Notes: generated from the sequence alone by a model not told the origin. Positions 27,478 through 36,643 are shown, counted from the first letter of the stretch. The stretch: DNA of 64,000 nt from Crocinitomicaceae bacterium (GCA_017983465.1 JAGOBK010000002.1:62001-126000); one strand, 5' to 3'. Numbers and translations: made by a program.

Positions 27478-28398
27478 ATGATGAAAACAATCCTATCTAA
27501 TTTGACAGAACGACTTTCCCTTTTGGAAAGTGGTCAATTGACCCAAGCAGAAATGGAGTTATTGGTAGAAGATTCCAAAGAATTATATGAGCGTTTGATC
27601 ATCTTGCGCTACAAACTATATGAAACAAATGTATTCGTTCCACAGGCAACGGTTGAAGCAATGTTCTCTGAAACGACATCACCGATGATGGAAGAAGTGC
27701 AAACTCCAGCATTTGATTTATTTGAAATGGGAGAGGAAGAGCCAATCGCAATAGAAGAGGAAATTCCAACACTTCATTTCGAAGCAGATGAACCTGAAAT
27801 CCCAATGGTTGAGGCTAGTTTATTCGATATGGACATTGAAGTACCAGCAGCGACGGTGGATTTAACACCTGAAGAGGAGCAAGTTGAGGAGCCTATCCAG
27901 GAAGAGCCCGAAATGGAAGAATCTGCCGATGAATTTTTAGCGACTGCCGAAAGTGATCATGTTGAGGCAAGTGAAGTGGTAGAAGAGCACATGGACGAAG
28001 AAGTGGCAAGTGTTGAAATTCCTGAACCTGAGGTTTCGGTAGAACCGCAAGCGAATTTCTTGGATGACATCACCAACCCGGAAACAACATCTATTAATAG
28101 CGCTTGGATTTTACAAATCGAACAAACCATTCGTTCTGATCGCTCTGTTTTTCCTTTAGAGACGCTTATTGGTTCCTTTTCTTTGAACGAAAAACTGCAG
28201 TTCATCAATGAATTATTTGATGGTTCTAGCGATGCTTTTTCAACGGCAACAAAAAAACTTGATGCTTGTCAGCAAATGAGTGAAGCGCGCGAGCAACTGA
28301 GCGACTATTCATCGACATACAACTGGGATTTAGAGTCCGAAATTGTAGAAGACTTCATTTTCAAAATTTGTCGTCGTTATGCGACTGCTACTTCTTAG
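27478..28398 (+). CDS. Conserved acidic Bacteroidota protein of unknown function
   Basis: 306 residues in three parts: an N-terminal helical segment (about 1-50; LTERLSLLESGQLTQAEMEL), a long, very acidic Glu/Pro/Val-rich and probably disordered linker (about 65-200), and a conserved C-terminal helical part (SFSLNEKLQFINELFDGSS, YNWDLESEIVEDFIFKICRR). I know the C-terminal pattern from Bacteroidota hypothetical proteins but not a function. No signal peptide, so cytoplasmic. Its last 20 bases overlap the start of the peptidase gene. The protein may be a scaffold, given the linker; this is speculative. Confidence 0.8.
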   Translation: MMKTILSNLTERLSLLESGQLTQAEMELLVEDSKELYERLIILRYKLYETNVFVPQATVEAMFSETTSPMMEEVQTPAFDLFEMGEEEPIAIEEEIPTLHFEADEPEIPMVEASLFDMDIEVPAATVDLTPEEEQVEEPIQEEPEMEESADEFLATAESDHVEASEVVEEHMDEEVASVEIPEPEVSVEPQANFLDDITNPETTSINSAWILQIEQTIRSDRSVFPLETLIGSFSLNEKLQFINELFDGSSDAFSTATKKLDACQQMSEAREQLSDYSSTYNWDLESEIVEDFIFKICRRYATATS

Positions 28399-29653
28399 TT
28401 TTCTTTTAACGTTTTCTGTTTTTGGACAAGACCAACTAACCAAAACCTATATTGAAACACTCTGTTCCCCTTCGTTTCATGGAAGAGGCTATGTAAATGG
28501 TGGAGATTCAATAGCAGCTGATTTTATCGCAAAGAGTTTTCAAGAAATTGGACTAAGTCCTTTTGACGGTGATTTCTTTCAGGAATTTCATTTCCCTGTA
28601 CAAACCTTTCCAGGAGCTTGCGAACTAAAAATGGATGGGGAAGCATTGATTCCTGCTGTGCATTACCTTGTTGCTCCAAATTCTGGTCCTTCAAGTGCTG
28701 AATTCGATTGTAAAAAAGGCAAGACGTATCGCGTAGTTACCTGCAAACCTGAAACACTGTATAAATCAACTTCAAGTTTTTACCCTTGTCCAAAGAATGT
28801 CATCTTGGCGGTTCGGTTATTTGGGATGAGTTCGGATAGTTTAAAAGTCATTAAGACTCGTTTGCGTGAATTGAGTGCATTTGCTCCTGTGATGGAAATC
28901 ACCAAAGATAAATTTACGTGGTCTGTGAGTCAAACAGCGAATGCTTATCCATTCGTACAAGTACAAGATTCGGTGTTTGAGCGTATGAATGGAGGATCGA
29001 TAGAACTACACATCGAAACACGTCTTTTGAAGAATCATTCCGCTAAAAATGTAATTGGATATATACCGGCTAGAAAACACGCTAAGAAGAAGCCTTATTT
29101 GTTTATTACTGCACATTACGATCACCTTGGCAGAATGGGACAAGCGAGTTATTTCCCGGGGGCGAATGACAATGCAAGTGGTAATGGAATGCTTTTTTCC
29201 CTTGCACAAGAATTGATTAAAAAACCATTGGATGATTACAATGTGGTTTTCATTGCCTTTGCTGGTGAGGAGATTGGCTTATTAGGGTCTAAGTACTTTG
29301 TTGAGCATCCATTTGTTCCACTAAAGAAGATCCGTTTTGTACTGAACCTGGATATTATGGGAAGTGGTGAAGATGGCATTACTTGTGTGAATTCAACAAT
29401 TTTCAAAAATGAATTTGAACGATTGGTTCAATTAAACGAGACCTCACATTATTTATCCCTTATAAAACCTAGAGGTCCCGCTGCGAATTCAGATCATTAC
29501 CATTTCACTGAGGCAGGTGTTCCAGCATTCTTTATTTATACGATGGGTCCAAATAAGAATTACCACGACATTTACGATACGTATGCGGCTTTATCGTTTG
29601 CCAAATTCAATGAAATTCAGCAATTAATGCTAGAATTCATCCGTGGTTTTTAA
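28379..29653 (+). CDS. M28 family zinc aminopeptidase-like protein
   Basis: 424 residues with a signal peptide (MRLLLLSFLLTFSVFGQ), so exported. Zinc-binding residues of family M28 can be followed: H and D in TAHYDHLG and GANDNASGNG, the catalytic Glu pair in AFAGEEIGLLGS, D in LNLDIMGSGEDG, and the final H in YHDIYDT. A PA-like insert may lie before the peptidase core. It overlaps the upstream acidic-protein gene by 20 bases and the convergent AtpI-like gene by 24 bases. Substrate unknown. Confidence 0.92.
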   Translation: MRLLLLSFLLTFSVFGQDQLTKTYIETLCSPSFHGRGYVNGGDSIAADFIAKSFQEIGLSPFDGDFFQEFHFPVQTFPGACELKMDGEALIPAVHYLVAPNSGPSSAEFDCKKGKTYRVVTCKPETLYKSTSSFYPCPKNVILAVRLFGMSSDSLKVIKTRLRELSAFAPVMEITKDKFTWSVSQTANAYPFVQVQDSVFERMNGGSIELHIETRLLKNHSAKNVIGYIPARKHAKKKPYLFITAHYDHLGRMGQASYFPGANDNASGNGMLFSLAQELIKKPLDDYNVVFIAFAGEEIGLLGSKYFVEHPFVPLKKIRFVLNLDIMGSGEDGITCVNSTIFKNEFERLVQLNETSHYLSLIKPRGPAANSDHYHFTEAGVPAFFIYTMGPNKNYHDIYDTYAALSFAKFNEIQQLMLEFIRGF

Positions 29654-30007
29654 GCGTCGGACCATAAACACGGTCTGAACGAAAATCAGTGTCATCGCTA
29701 ATCCAAGCAGGTGAAGGACGAGATTTTCTGATTGATTTGTATAAATCAAGGCGAGACATACAGTCAAAAAGGACAATAATCGCACCGTCATCATAATGAG
29801 CAATCGGAAGGTGTCCGCTTGTGGATCAACATTTTTTTTCGCGTACAAGATCAATAAACCGACAAATTCAATGAATGCGGATGTTCCGATACAAAAAAAC
29901 ATGTCGCTTGATGCTAAGCTAGACCAATTGGATAAGGTGAATAAATAGAAGATTCCAAAAATGGACAGGTAGATTGCTCCTAGTCGAAAAGCCGAATTAT
30001 TCATCAT
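29630..30007 (-). CDS. Small four-helix membrane protein, AtpI-like position
   Basis: About 125 residues with four membrane helices. The frame is open to a GTG at 30064 deep inside the AtpZ gene; the paired ATGs at 30007 and 30004 overlap the AtpZ stop in the coupled pattern ATGATGAATAA and are preferred. In other Bacteroidota a small membrane protein of this kind sits between atpZ and atpB, where it is thought to help c-ring assembly; here no atpB follows. Not a recognised family by sequence, so the functional link is inference from order. Confidence 0.7.
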   Translation of the reverse strand: MMNNSAFRLGAIYLSIFGIFYLFTLSNWSSLASSDMFFCIGTSAFIEFVGLLILYAKKNVDPQADTFRLLIMMTVRLLSFLTVCLALIYTNQSENLVLHLLGLAMTLIFVQTVFMVRRLKTTDEF

Positions 30008-30236
30008 TTCTTTTTGAGATTTCCAATACTTCTTTGATAATGATGTAAAGTCCCATTCCAACACCGGTCAAACCTAAGATGATAGTCCACCATGGGGTTT
30101 TCAATTGAAAGCATTCATCTAAATAGTATCCTAAAAAGGAAAAAGCAGTGATGACTCCTGCCATTTGCAGGCCAGCACTTGTAAGACGTAAATAAGGAGA
30201 ATTGTTAGGCTTGGGATTTTGCTTTCGATTACTCAT
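29997..30236 (-). CDS. AtpZ/AtpI family protein
   Basis: 79 residues from the ATG at 30236 (MSNRKQNPK); an upstream TTG at 30245 is less likely. Two membrane helices with the family pattern: LRLTSAGLQMAGVITAFSFLGYYLD, cut short here to its ends LRLTS and GYYLD, then WWTIILGLTGVGMGLYI. Family members are linked to Mg2+ supply and assembly of F0F1-ATP synthase. Starts 8 bases inside the bactofilin gene and is coupled to the next gene by overlapping ATG/stop. Confidence 0.85.
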   Translation of the reverse strand: MSNRKQNPKPNNSPYLRLTSAGLQMAGVITAFSFLGYYLDECFQLKTPWWTIILGLTGVGMGLYIIIKEVLEISKRNDE

Positions 30237-30636
30237 CGAAATCAAAGTCGGATTTCATGCTAGTATTTGAAACAGGAGATTTCATAACACAAGCACCTTC
30301 AAAATAAGCACCTTCTTCAATCGTTAATTTCATTGTTTGAATATCCCCTTTGATTCTTGCAGTTGAATGAAGGACTAACAAATTTTCGATTGTTAATTCA
30401 CCATCCATTGCTCCGTCTATTTCTGCGTTAACACAAACGAGGTTTCCTTTGATTTTTCCTGATGTTCCAATCATAACCTTTCCTGAGCAAGAAACGTTAC
30501 CAATGATTTCACCTTCAATCAACAAGTTAGAATCCGAAATGATGTCCCCTGTGATTTCAGTTCCGGATAAAATTTTATTTAATCGATCGCTTTGATCGTG
30601 TGTTGCATTTCCACCAAATAACTCTTTTCTTAACAT
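30229..30636 (-). CDS. Bactofilin (polymer-forming cytoskeletal protein)
   Basis: 135 residues. The bactofilin core is a beta-helix of short repeats (SNLLIEGEIIGNVSCSGKV, IGTSGKIKGNLVCVNAEIDG, TARIKGDIQTMKLTIEEGAY) flanked by polar tails; such proteins polymerise spontaneously at the inner membrane and position cell-wall or surface machines. It starts 6 bases after porW and overlaps atpZ, so it is in one operon with both. Confidence 0.93.
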   Translation of the reverse strand: MLRKELFGGNATHDQSDRLNKILSGTEITGDIISDSNLLIEGEIIGNVSCSGKVMIGTSGKIKGNLVCVNAEIDGAMDGELTIENLLVLHSTARIKGDIQTMKLTIEEGAYFEGACVMKSPVSNTSMKSDFDFDE

Positions 30637-30642
30637 AGCGGG

Positions 30643-33276
30643 CTAATAATTATCGTCGTAAAAAACTTTATATTCATCAAATTTCGACGTTTCTATTAAC
30701 TTTTTCAAATTTTCTTGATTAATTATGAAAATTTTATTGTTTTGGAAGTCATCTAGGTATTCAAATCCAGCCTTGTAGGCATTGATGTACTCCTCTGCAA
30801 TTTTTACAGATTGGAACTCTTGGATAAGGACAAATTCTTTTTCAGCAACGGTCATTTTTTGAGAGACTTTCACTTTCGCTAACTTAAATGCTTTGTTCGA
30901 AAAGTCTGATACAGCATTTCTCGCCTCTTCCATATCCTCGTCCTCATCGAGCAATACAATGACATATTGCATTGAATTCGGAGTCAAAGTAAAAATGGAT
31001 TTTTTCTCAAAGTTTACGGTCTCAGATTTCGAGTATCCATTTTTAATGATGGCAAGCATTTCCTTTGCTCGTGTCGCTTGTTCGCTTGTCGGTTTTTCCT
31101 CAATGATGCGATTCAAACGAGGTATTAGTTCTTTTTTATCTTCGTTCAGTTGTCCAAAGGCAAGTGCATTTAACAACATGTATTCAGCTCTAAACGCATT
31201 CGATAGGTCATTATCTACGATTAATTGGCTTTCTGATAGAACTTGAGCATAACTTTCCTGGTTGTACTTCTCTAATAATTTCACGAATTTCTGCTGATCT
31301 TTTAGCGAACTTTCTTTCTGTTTGACATAAAAATCGGGATCCCTGAAGAAATTTGCTGCATCCGAAGAAGGATAATTTTTAAGAATGTAATTCTTATATG
31401 TATCAGCTTCCGCAGTTCCTTCGTTTAATTTAAACAACTGAAAAGCTGCTGATAAATCCGTTGGATTTTTCTTAAACATATCAAGAATCGCTTGAAACTG
31501 CCCAGCGGCAAGTTCCAACTCTCCCAATACTTCTTTATATAGGATTCCCGCAGAATAACGTGCCTCTAATAGTCGTTGTTCGGATAGAGCAAATAAAGAA
31601 TCTGTTAGGGGAATATTTTTTCTTAGTTCGTCAATGGTTAGTGAGTCTTTCGCTGGTTGATTTTGAGCAGTGATCGCAGATGAATCTTGATTTCCTGACA
31701 TTAAGGAAGGATCATTCATAACGATTTTCTCACTACGTCTCCAATCGTCCTCGTTATCGCGTTGTCCCCAGAGTTTACGAAACTCATTGTATCCATCTTC
31801 TCTTAACTTCGGATTATTAAAAATAAATTTATTGGCATTATTTACCGTTCCAGTAGTTGCCTGATTTTGTTGTAAGGCCAATAATTTCGCTGCTTCCTGT
31901 TCTTTTCTACGTTGTTGTTCTCGTTTTATTTCCTTGAGGGTTTCCTTCAAGAAATCTTCTCTATCGTCCTCGGACATTTTAGCAATTCTTTGAACAGAAT
32001 CCTCAAAATTGGCTGTTTCGATGGCTTTTACTAAATCCGCTAATTTGGCTGCTTTATTTTTTACTATGTCACCATTTGGATAATCTTCGCTTATGAATCT
32101 CGCGCACGAGTCATAGTATTTCTGTGCGGAAACATAATCTTTCGTGTTAAAAGAAAGATCTCCTAGTTTTTCGTAGGACATTGCCTTTTGGCGTTTGTTC
32201 GTTGTAGAATAAAATGCGGATTCCGTTAAGTAGGACTTTGCTTTCGCCTTTTCATTTCGATTTAATTCGACCATCGCCATCGAATAGTAAATCTGATCTT
32301 TGAATCCAGCATTTTTCGCATCTTTCAGCATGCGTTTTAAGTCTTTCGCCAATTTATCTCCTCCCCCAACAACTGCTCTATTTAAGCGTGCATTAAAGGA
32401 TATATCAAAAGGAGCAGATGCCTTCATCGCTTTTGAGTAACATTTTTCGGCATCAGGTAATTGATTCGCTTGTTGGTAAAGTTGAGCAAGAATAAAATTT
32501 AATCGGGCCTTTTCTTTGCCGTTTTTACATTTATCAATTGCGAGAACGAGTCCATTGATTGCTTCTTCAAAATCTTTGCGCTTCACAGCGAGATCGGCAT
32601 AAGTTTTATGAATTTCAAACTGAAGACTTTTATTCATGATAGGAGCTTCGCTTTTTTCCTTCTTCTTAATAAAAGGTATGTAATCCTTTATCGTTTTTTT
32701 CTTCTGTTCTTGAGCGACTTCATTTAATCCATCAAGAATCAACTTAGCATCCGCAAATTTTCGTTGTTCGATAAAAATTTTGGCTATCCAAACTTCTGCA
32801 GCGTAGGTAGAAGGATCTTTAACAAAAAAGCGTTTTACAAATTGAAAGTTGTTCAGCGCGCGGTCATAATCCCTACGGTAGAAGAAAGCTTGTCCAACGG
32901 TTAACCAGTTCTCATCAATCCACGTATTGTATTCCGCTTGTTTGTAGAACATATTTTCAGCACTTGGCATACTGTGATTCAAGATCACTTTGGCGCACTT
33001 AGAGACAGCGGTATCGATAGCTGGAAGCATTCCTTTGACTTCCGTCTCATTGGGTAAAGGATTAATCGGAAGGATTCCATAGAAATCATCTTTACGGCTC
33101 CCATAATAGGTTTTTAAGGAAACACGCAGTAATTCTTGCGCATTAAAATGACCGTTAAATCGAGCAGTTGTAGAATGATACGTTCTATTTACAAACGTAT
33201 TGCTCTCTGTAGAGCACGCCCCCAAGAATAGGAGGATGAAAATCAGAAAGTAAGTTCGAGTGTAAAATTTCATCAT
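30643..33276 (-). CDS. porW: PorW/SprE-type type IX secretion lipoprotein
   Basis: 877 residues. Signal peptide with a lipobox ending LGAC (Cys21), then many TPR-like units over most of the length and a KEx/Arg-rich coiled stretch near 440-470. The N-terminal FVNRTYHSTTARFNGHFNAQ block and the C-terminal region match the PorW/SprE family, an outer-membrane lipoprotein needed for T9SS secretion and, in gliding bacteria, for motility. It precedes a bactofilin gene by 6 bases. Confidence 0.9.
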   Translation of the reverse strand: MMKFYTRTYFLIFILLFLGACSTESNTFVNRTYHSTTARFNGHFNAQELLRVSLKTYYGSRKDDFYGILPINPLPNETEVKGMLPAIDTAVSKCAKVILNHSMPSAENMFYKQAEYNTWIDENWLTVGQAFFYRRDYDRALNNFQFVKRFFVKDPSTYAAEVWIAKIFIEQRKFADAKLILDGLNEVAQEQKKKTIKDYIPFIKKKEKSEAPIMNKSLQFEIHKTYADLAVKRKDFEEAINGLVLAIDKCKNGKEKARLNFILAQLYQQANQLPDAEKCYSKAMKASAPFDISFNARLNRAVVGGGDKLAKDLKRMLKDAKNAGFKDQIYYSMAMVELNRNEKAKAKSYLTESAFYSTTNKRQKAMSYEKLGDLSFNTKDYVSAQKYYDSCARFISEDYPNGDIVKNKAAKLADLVKAIETANFEDSVQRIAKMSEDDREDFLKETLKEIKREQQRRKEQEAAKLLALQQNQATTGTVNNANKFIFNNPKLREDGYNEFRKLWGQRDNEDDWRRSEKIVMNDPSLMSGNQDSSAITAQNQPAKDSLTIDELRKNIPLTDSLFALSEQRLLEARYSAGILYKEVLGELELAAGQFQAILDMFKKNPTDLSAAFQLFKLNEGTAEADTYKNYILKNYPSSDAANFFRDPDFYVKQKESSLKDQQKFVKLLEKYNQESYAQVLSESQLIVDNDLSNAFRAEYMLLNALAFGQLNEDKKELIPRLNRIIEEKPTSEQATRAKEMLAIIKNGYSKSETVNFEKKSIFTLTPNSMQYVIVLLDEDEDMEEARNAVSDFSNKAFKLAKVKVSQKMTVAEKEFVLIQEFQSVKIAEEYINAYKAGFEYLDDFQNNKIFIINQENLKKLIETSKFDEYKVFYDDNY

Positions 33277-33327
33277 AAAGCACGTATCCAGACTAATATA
33301 ACTGAAAATGATCGATTTTATTTTGTC

Positions 33328-34038
33328 CTAAGCAATATTTGTAAAAACTTGTTGAATATCGTCGTCATCTTCAATTTTATCCAACATTTTTTCAATGTCC
33401 ACCAATTGCTCCTCAGTGAATTCTACTGGAGTAGTTGGAATGCGTTTTAAGCTAGATTTTTGAACTTCAATTTGCATGTCCTCTAAGGCTTTTGCCAATG
33501 TTCCGAATGCCGTATAATCGCCAGTAACTACAATTAACTCCTCCTCTACTTCAATTCCTTCACAACCAGCGTCGATTAATTCAAGTTCCAGCATTTCAGG
33601 GTCCATTTCTGCTGTTTTGACGATTTCAAAGATGCTTTTACGTGCAAACATAAATTCCATTGAACCGTTCGGAACAACCATTCCTCCTGCTTTGTTAAAA
33701 TATGATTTAACATTCGCAACTGTTCTAGTTGGATTGTCCGTTGCACATTCTACGTAAACAAGCACACCATGAGGACCTTTACCTTCATAGTTTACTTCTG
33801 TAAATGAGGCAATATCCTTTTGAGCGGCACGTTTAATTGCTGCTTCAATATTGTCCTTTGGCATGTTTTCCGACTTCGCATTCTGAATAGCCGTTCTCAA
33901 TTTAGCATTCGTAGCTGGATCAACGCCGCCTTCTTTTGCAGCCATCGTGATGGCTTTTCCTAACTTGGGGAAAATTTTAGACATTTTGTCCCAACGTTTT
34001 TCTTTTGCTGCTCGGCGGTATTCAAAGGCTCTTCCCAT
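33328..34038 (-). CDS. YebC/PmpR family protein
   Basis: 236 residues with the Bacteroidota form of the N-terminus ([19 protein letters not shown]). Further family blocks: [53 protein letters not shown] and the acidic tail. YebC proteins are described as transcription regulators and, more recently, as factors that relieve ribosome stalling. It has a good promoter and is 51 bases upstream of porW, so it may lead the porW-bactofilin-atpZ transcript. Confidence 0.95.
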   Translation of the reverse strand: MGRAFEYRRAAKEKRWDKMSKIFPKLGKAITMAAKEGGVDPATNAKLRTAIQNAKSENMPKDNIEAAIKRAAQKDIASFTEVNYEGKGPHGVLVYVECATDNPTRTVANVKSYFNKAGGMVVPNGSMEFMFARKSIFEIVKTAEMDPEMLELELIDAGCEGIEVEEELIVVTGDYTAFGTLAKALEDMQIEVQKSSLKRIPTTPVEFTEEQLVDIEKMLDKIEDDDDIQQVFTNIA

Positions 34039-34055
34039 AATTTCATTTATTTAGG

Positions 34056-34086
34056 CAAAAATAGCGAATTCAGAAGGAAATTTCAA
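34056..34086 (-). promoter_or_regulatory. Promoter of yebC (and possibly porW cluster)
   Basis: On the minus strand TTG (34084-34086), a 20-base spacer and TATTTTTG (34056-34063). The -7 match is exact and the spacing is in the expected range; the leader would be about 12 bases. Confidence 0.55.
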
Positions 34087-34205
34087 GTGTCTATCACGTA
34101 CTTTCGAAGGTTTCATCACCGTAAAATTTCCAAAACGTACAAAAAAGAGAATTATAGGAAGGTAGAAAGAAATTATCTGTCTAATTTTATAACAAACCCA
34201 AGATC

Positions 34206-35099
34206 ATGAAAACATCTTTTCTATTTGTATTTTTTCTGGTATCCTTTTCATTTCACGCTCAAAATTGGTCGCCCTCAGGAGCCAATTGGAAATATTCATA
34301 TTATGGTTTTTTTCCAGGGTATGTAGCTATTGCTTACACTGGTGATACTTTAATTGACGGACAATCTTCTAAAATACTTTCTAAAACATTTCATGGGATT
34401 GATTGGAACATGACCACGGTAAGTTATCCCATCGGAAACGAAATCACCTATGAAAACAACGGGGTCATTTACCTCCGTTATTTAAATCAGTGGGACACCT
34501 TGTATCATTTTCAGGCACAAGTTGGCGATCATTGGCGCATGGCAAAGCAACCCTTAACGAGTGTTTGTCCAGAAAATAGCCGATTAAAAGTGACCGCCAC
34601 TGGAAATAAAATCATAAACAGTGAAACAAGAAAATACCTTGTGGTGGAATTTTGTACTCCCGATTTGAGTTCCTCAGGTTGGGGACAAGATACGATTGTG
34701 GAAAATATAGGATTCACTGGGTCGTATTTCCTTCCTTATGATCAGTTTGATGGAGCCGTTGATGGGAATGAAGGAGGTCCATTTCGTTGTTATTCGCACG
34801 ATAACTTCGCCACCTATGCGCCACATTTTTCCGGAGCATGTGATTTTATTGTCGGCGTGGAAGAGTTAGCAACTGCATTTACCATTTTCCCAAATCCCGT
34901 TGAAAGTGAAATTCAATTGTCAGAGGATTTAGTTTCTCGTTTTACACATTACACACTCTTTTCATTGGATGGGAAAATACACCAAACAGGACCCTTAACG
35001 CAAATGATCAATACACAACATTTGATGAGTGGAAACTATGTTTTAGAAATTGCAAATGCAAGTCAGAAGCAATTTGCTAAAATTCTGAAGATCGACTAA
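34206..35099 (+). CDS. Secreted protein with T9SS type A sorting domain
   Basis: 297 residues: signal peptide (MKTSFLFVFFLVSFSFHAQ), a central beta-rich domain of unknown type (about 25-215), and a type A C-terminal sorting domain (FTIFPNPVESEIQL, YTLFSLDGKI, MSGNYVLEI, QKQFAKILKID). The mature part has no enzyme motif I recognise. Monocistronic; an imperfect -7 element TAATTTTA lies at 34182-34189. The last 4 bases overlap engB on the other strand. Confidence 0.88.
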   Translation: MKTSFLFVFFLVSFSFHAQNWSPSGANWKYSYYGFFPGYVAIAYTGDTLIDGQSSKILSKTFHGIDWNMTTVSYPIGNEITYENNGVIYLRYLNQWDTLYHFQAQVGDHWRMAKQPLTSVCPENSRLKVTATGNKIINSETRKYLVVEFCTPDLSSSGWGQDTIVENIGFTGSYFLPYDQFDGAVDGNEGGPFRCYSHDNFATYAPHFSGACDFIVGVEELATAFTIFPNPVESEIQLSEDLVSRFTHYTLFSLDGKIHQTGPLTQMINTQHLMSGNYVLEIANASQKQFAKILKID

Positions 35100-35686
35100 A
35101 CAAGGATTTGTCCGATGTAGTTCAAGATGGGTTCTTTACCGAATCCTGAAGTAGCAGACGTCGTGAATACGGGCGGAAGTTCTTCCCAATATTTCAACAT
35201 TTCTTTTTTGTATTTCGCTAGGTTCTTTTGAAGGGCGGTGCTTGACAGTTTATCGATTTTCGTAAAAACCATAGAAAAAGGTAGATTTTTCTCTCCGCAC
35301 CAATTCATGAATTCCAAATCAATTTTTTGTGGTTCAAGGCGCGCATCCAATAGGACGAAAATGTTTTCAAGTTCCTTTCGCTTCGTCAGGTAATCGGAAA
35401 TGAATTTCTCCCAATTATTGCGTTTAGATTTAGAAACCTTGGCATAACCATAACCCGGTAAATCGACTAAATACCATTTTTCGTTGATCACGAAATGATT
35501 AATTAGCTGAGTTTTTCCAGGGGTTGAAGATGTTTTTGCTAGATTTTTCTTTCCAGTTAACATGTTTATCAAAGAGGACTTTCCCACGTTTGATCTTCCG
35601 ATGAAAGCAAATTCAGGTTTTCCATCCGTTGGACATTTTGCGATTTCAGTGTTTGAAATGAGGAATGTTGCGTCTTTAATAATCAT
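35096..35686 (-). CDS. engB: Ribosome biogenesis GTPase EngB/YsxC
   Basis: 196 residues. G1 is GRSNVGKSS (30-38), G3 DLPGYG, G4 TKID, G5 TSATSGFG. Needed for late assembly of the large ribosomal subunit. The N-terminus (MIIKDATFLISNTEIAKCP) lines up with other Bacteroidota EngB proteins, so the start is secure. The start codon is only four bases after a -7 element, so the mRNA may be leaderless. Confidence 0.95.
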   Translation of the reverse strand: MIIKDATFLISNTEIAKCPTDGKPEFAFIGRSNVGKSSLINMLTGKKNLAKTSSTPGKTQLINHFVINEKWYLVDLPGYGYAKVSKSKRNNWEKFISDYLTKRKELENIFVLLDARLEPQKIDLEFMNWCGEKNLPFSMVFTKIDKLSSTALQKNLAKYKKEMLKYWEELPPVFTTSATSGFGKEPILNYIGQILV

Positions 35687-35690
35687 AGTG

Positions 35691-35698
35691 CAAAGGTA
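35691..35698 (-). promoter_or_regulatory. -7 element of engB, four bases from the start codon
   Basis: On the minus strand TACCTTTG-CACT-ATG. The element matches TAnnTTTG exactly, and transcription would start at or next to the A of the ATG. No clear -33 element. Confidence 0.48.
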
Positions 35699-35770
35699 CT
35701 TGAATAAAAATATTTTACATCACATCGAACAAAGTTTGTCTTTTCTTGTTAGGAGATTATCTAGACAGCC

Positions 35771-36643
35771 ATGGCAGAATATAAAATTAAAGACATAGAA
35801 ATCCTAACGGGGATAAAAGCGCATACCATTCGTATTTGGGAAAAACGTTACGGGATATTGAATCCTGAACGGACCGAAACACAAATACGCACTTATACCG
35901 ACCAAGATCTTTCTTATTTATTGAATATTAGCCTTCTTAATAAAAACGGACACAAAATCTCGCGCATTGCAGAATGGGACAAGGATGAAGTTCACCGTTT
36001 AGTTTGGGAAATAAAAATGAGTCGCAACATTAATTTCACGGAAGAGAAATTGATATTAGCCTTACTTCACTTAGATGAACAGTTGTTTACAGAAACTTTG
36101 CAAGTTGTTATTGATGAAAAAGGGCTAGCGCGAACATTCAGCGAAGACCTCATCCCTTTCCTTGATCGGATTGGTGTCATGTGGCTTGTGAATAGCATCA
36201 GTGCTGCGCAAGAACATTTTATCTCCAATCTAATTCGTCAGAAAATTATCTCTGAAATCGATAAACAAGAAATACCAACGGATAAATCTAATCCCATCAT
36301 GCTTTACTTACCTGAGCATGATTGGCATGAAATCGGACTACTTTTTTACCAATATTTATTGAGAAGCAAAGGTTTCCACACGGTATACTTGGGACAAAGC
36401 TTACCTTATGATTCCTTGTTAGATTGCATTCAACGCATTCAGCCAAAGGCTATTATCAGTAGTTGGTTAACCGCTATAGACAAATCATTTTTGGTTACCT
36501 ATTTCAAGCAATTGAAACAAGATGCGCCAAATGCCGAGTTATTTGCAGGAGGTGCTCAAATTAATTTACATTCCCTAGATTTAAAAGGGTATGTGACAGA
36601 AATTAAAAACTCAGAATCTCTTCTTTCCCATTTCGTTAGCTAA
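35771..36643 (+). CDS. MerR-family regulator with cobalamin-binding domain (CarH-like)
   Basis: 290 residues. A MerR DNA-binding domain (about 1-75; TGIKAHTIRIWEKRYGIL) is followed by a helical cap and a B12-binding Rossmann domain. The cap has the CarH signature W-x9-E-H (Trp138, Glu148, His149), and the B12 domain has DxHxxG (Asp184, His186, Gly189), SxL (231-233) and GG (260-261). CarH proteins are tetrameric repressors that hold adenosylcobalamin in the dark and release DNA when light breaks it. All the ligand residues are present. No carotenoid gene adjoins, so its target is unclear. It overlaps the leuS 3' end by 8 bases. Confidence 0.88.
   Translation: MAEYKIKDIEILTGIKAHTIRIWEKRYGILNPERTETQIRTYTDQDLSYLLNISLLNKNGHKISRIAEWDKDEVHRLVWEIKMSRNINFTEEKLILALLHLDEQLFTETLQVVIDEKGLARTFSEDLIPFLDRIGVMWLVNSISAAQEHFISNLIRQKIISEIDKQEIPTDKSNPIMLYLPEHDWHEIGLLFYQYLLRSKGFHTVYLGQSLPYDSLLDCIQRIQPKAIISSWLTAIDKSFLVTYFKQLKQDAPNAELFAGGAQINLHSLDLKGYVTEIKNSESLLSHFVS

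Noticed and set aside
30008..30064. GTG start at 30064 for the AtpI-like gene
   Set aside because: It would overlap atpZ by 68 bases; the ATGs at 30007/30004 give the normal coupled overlap.
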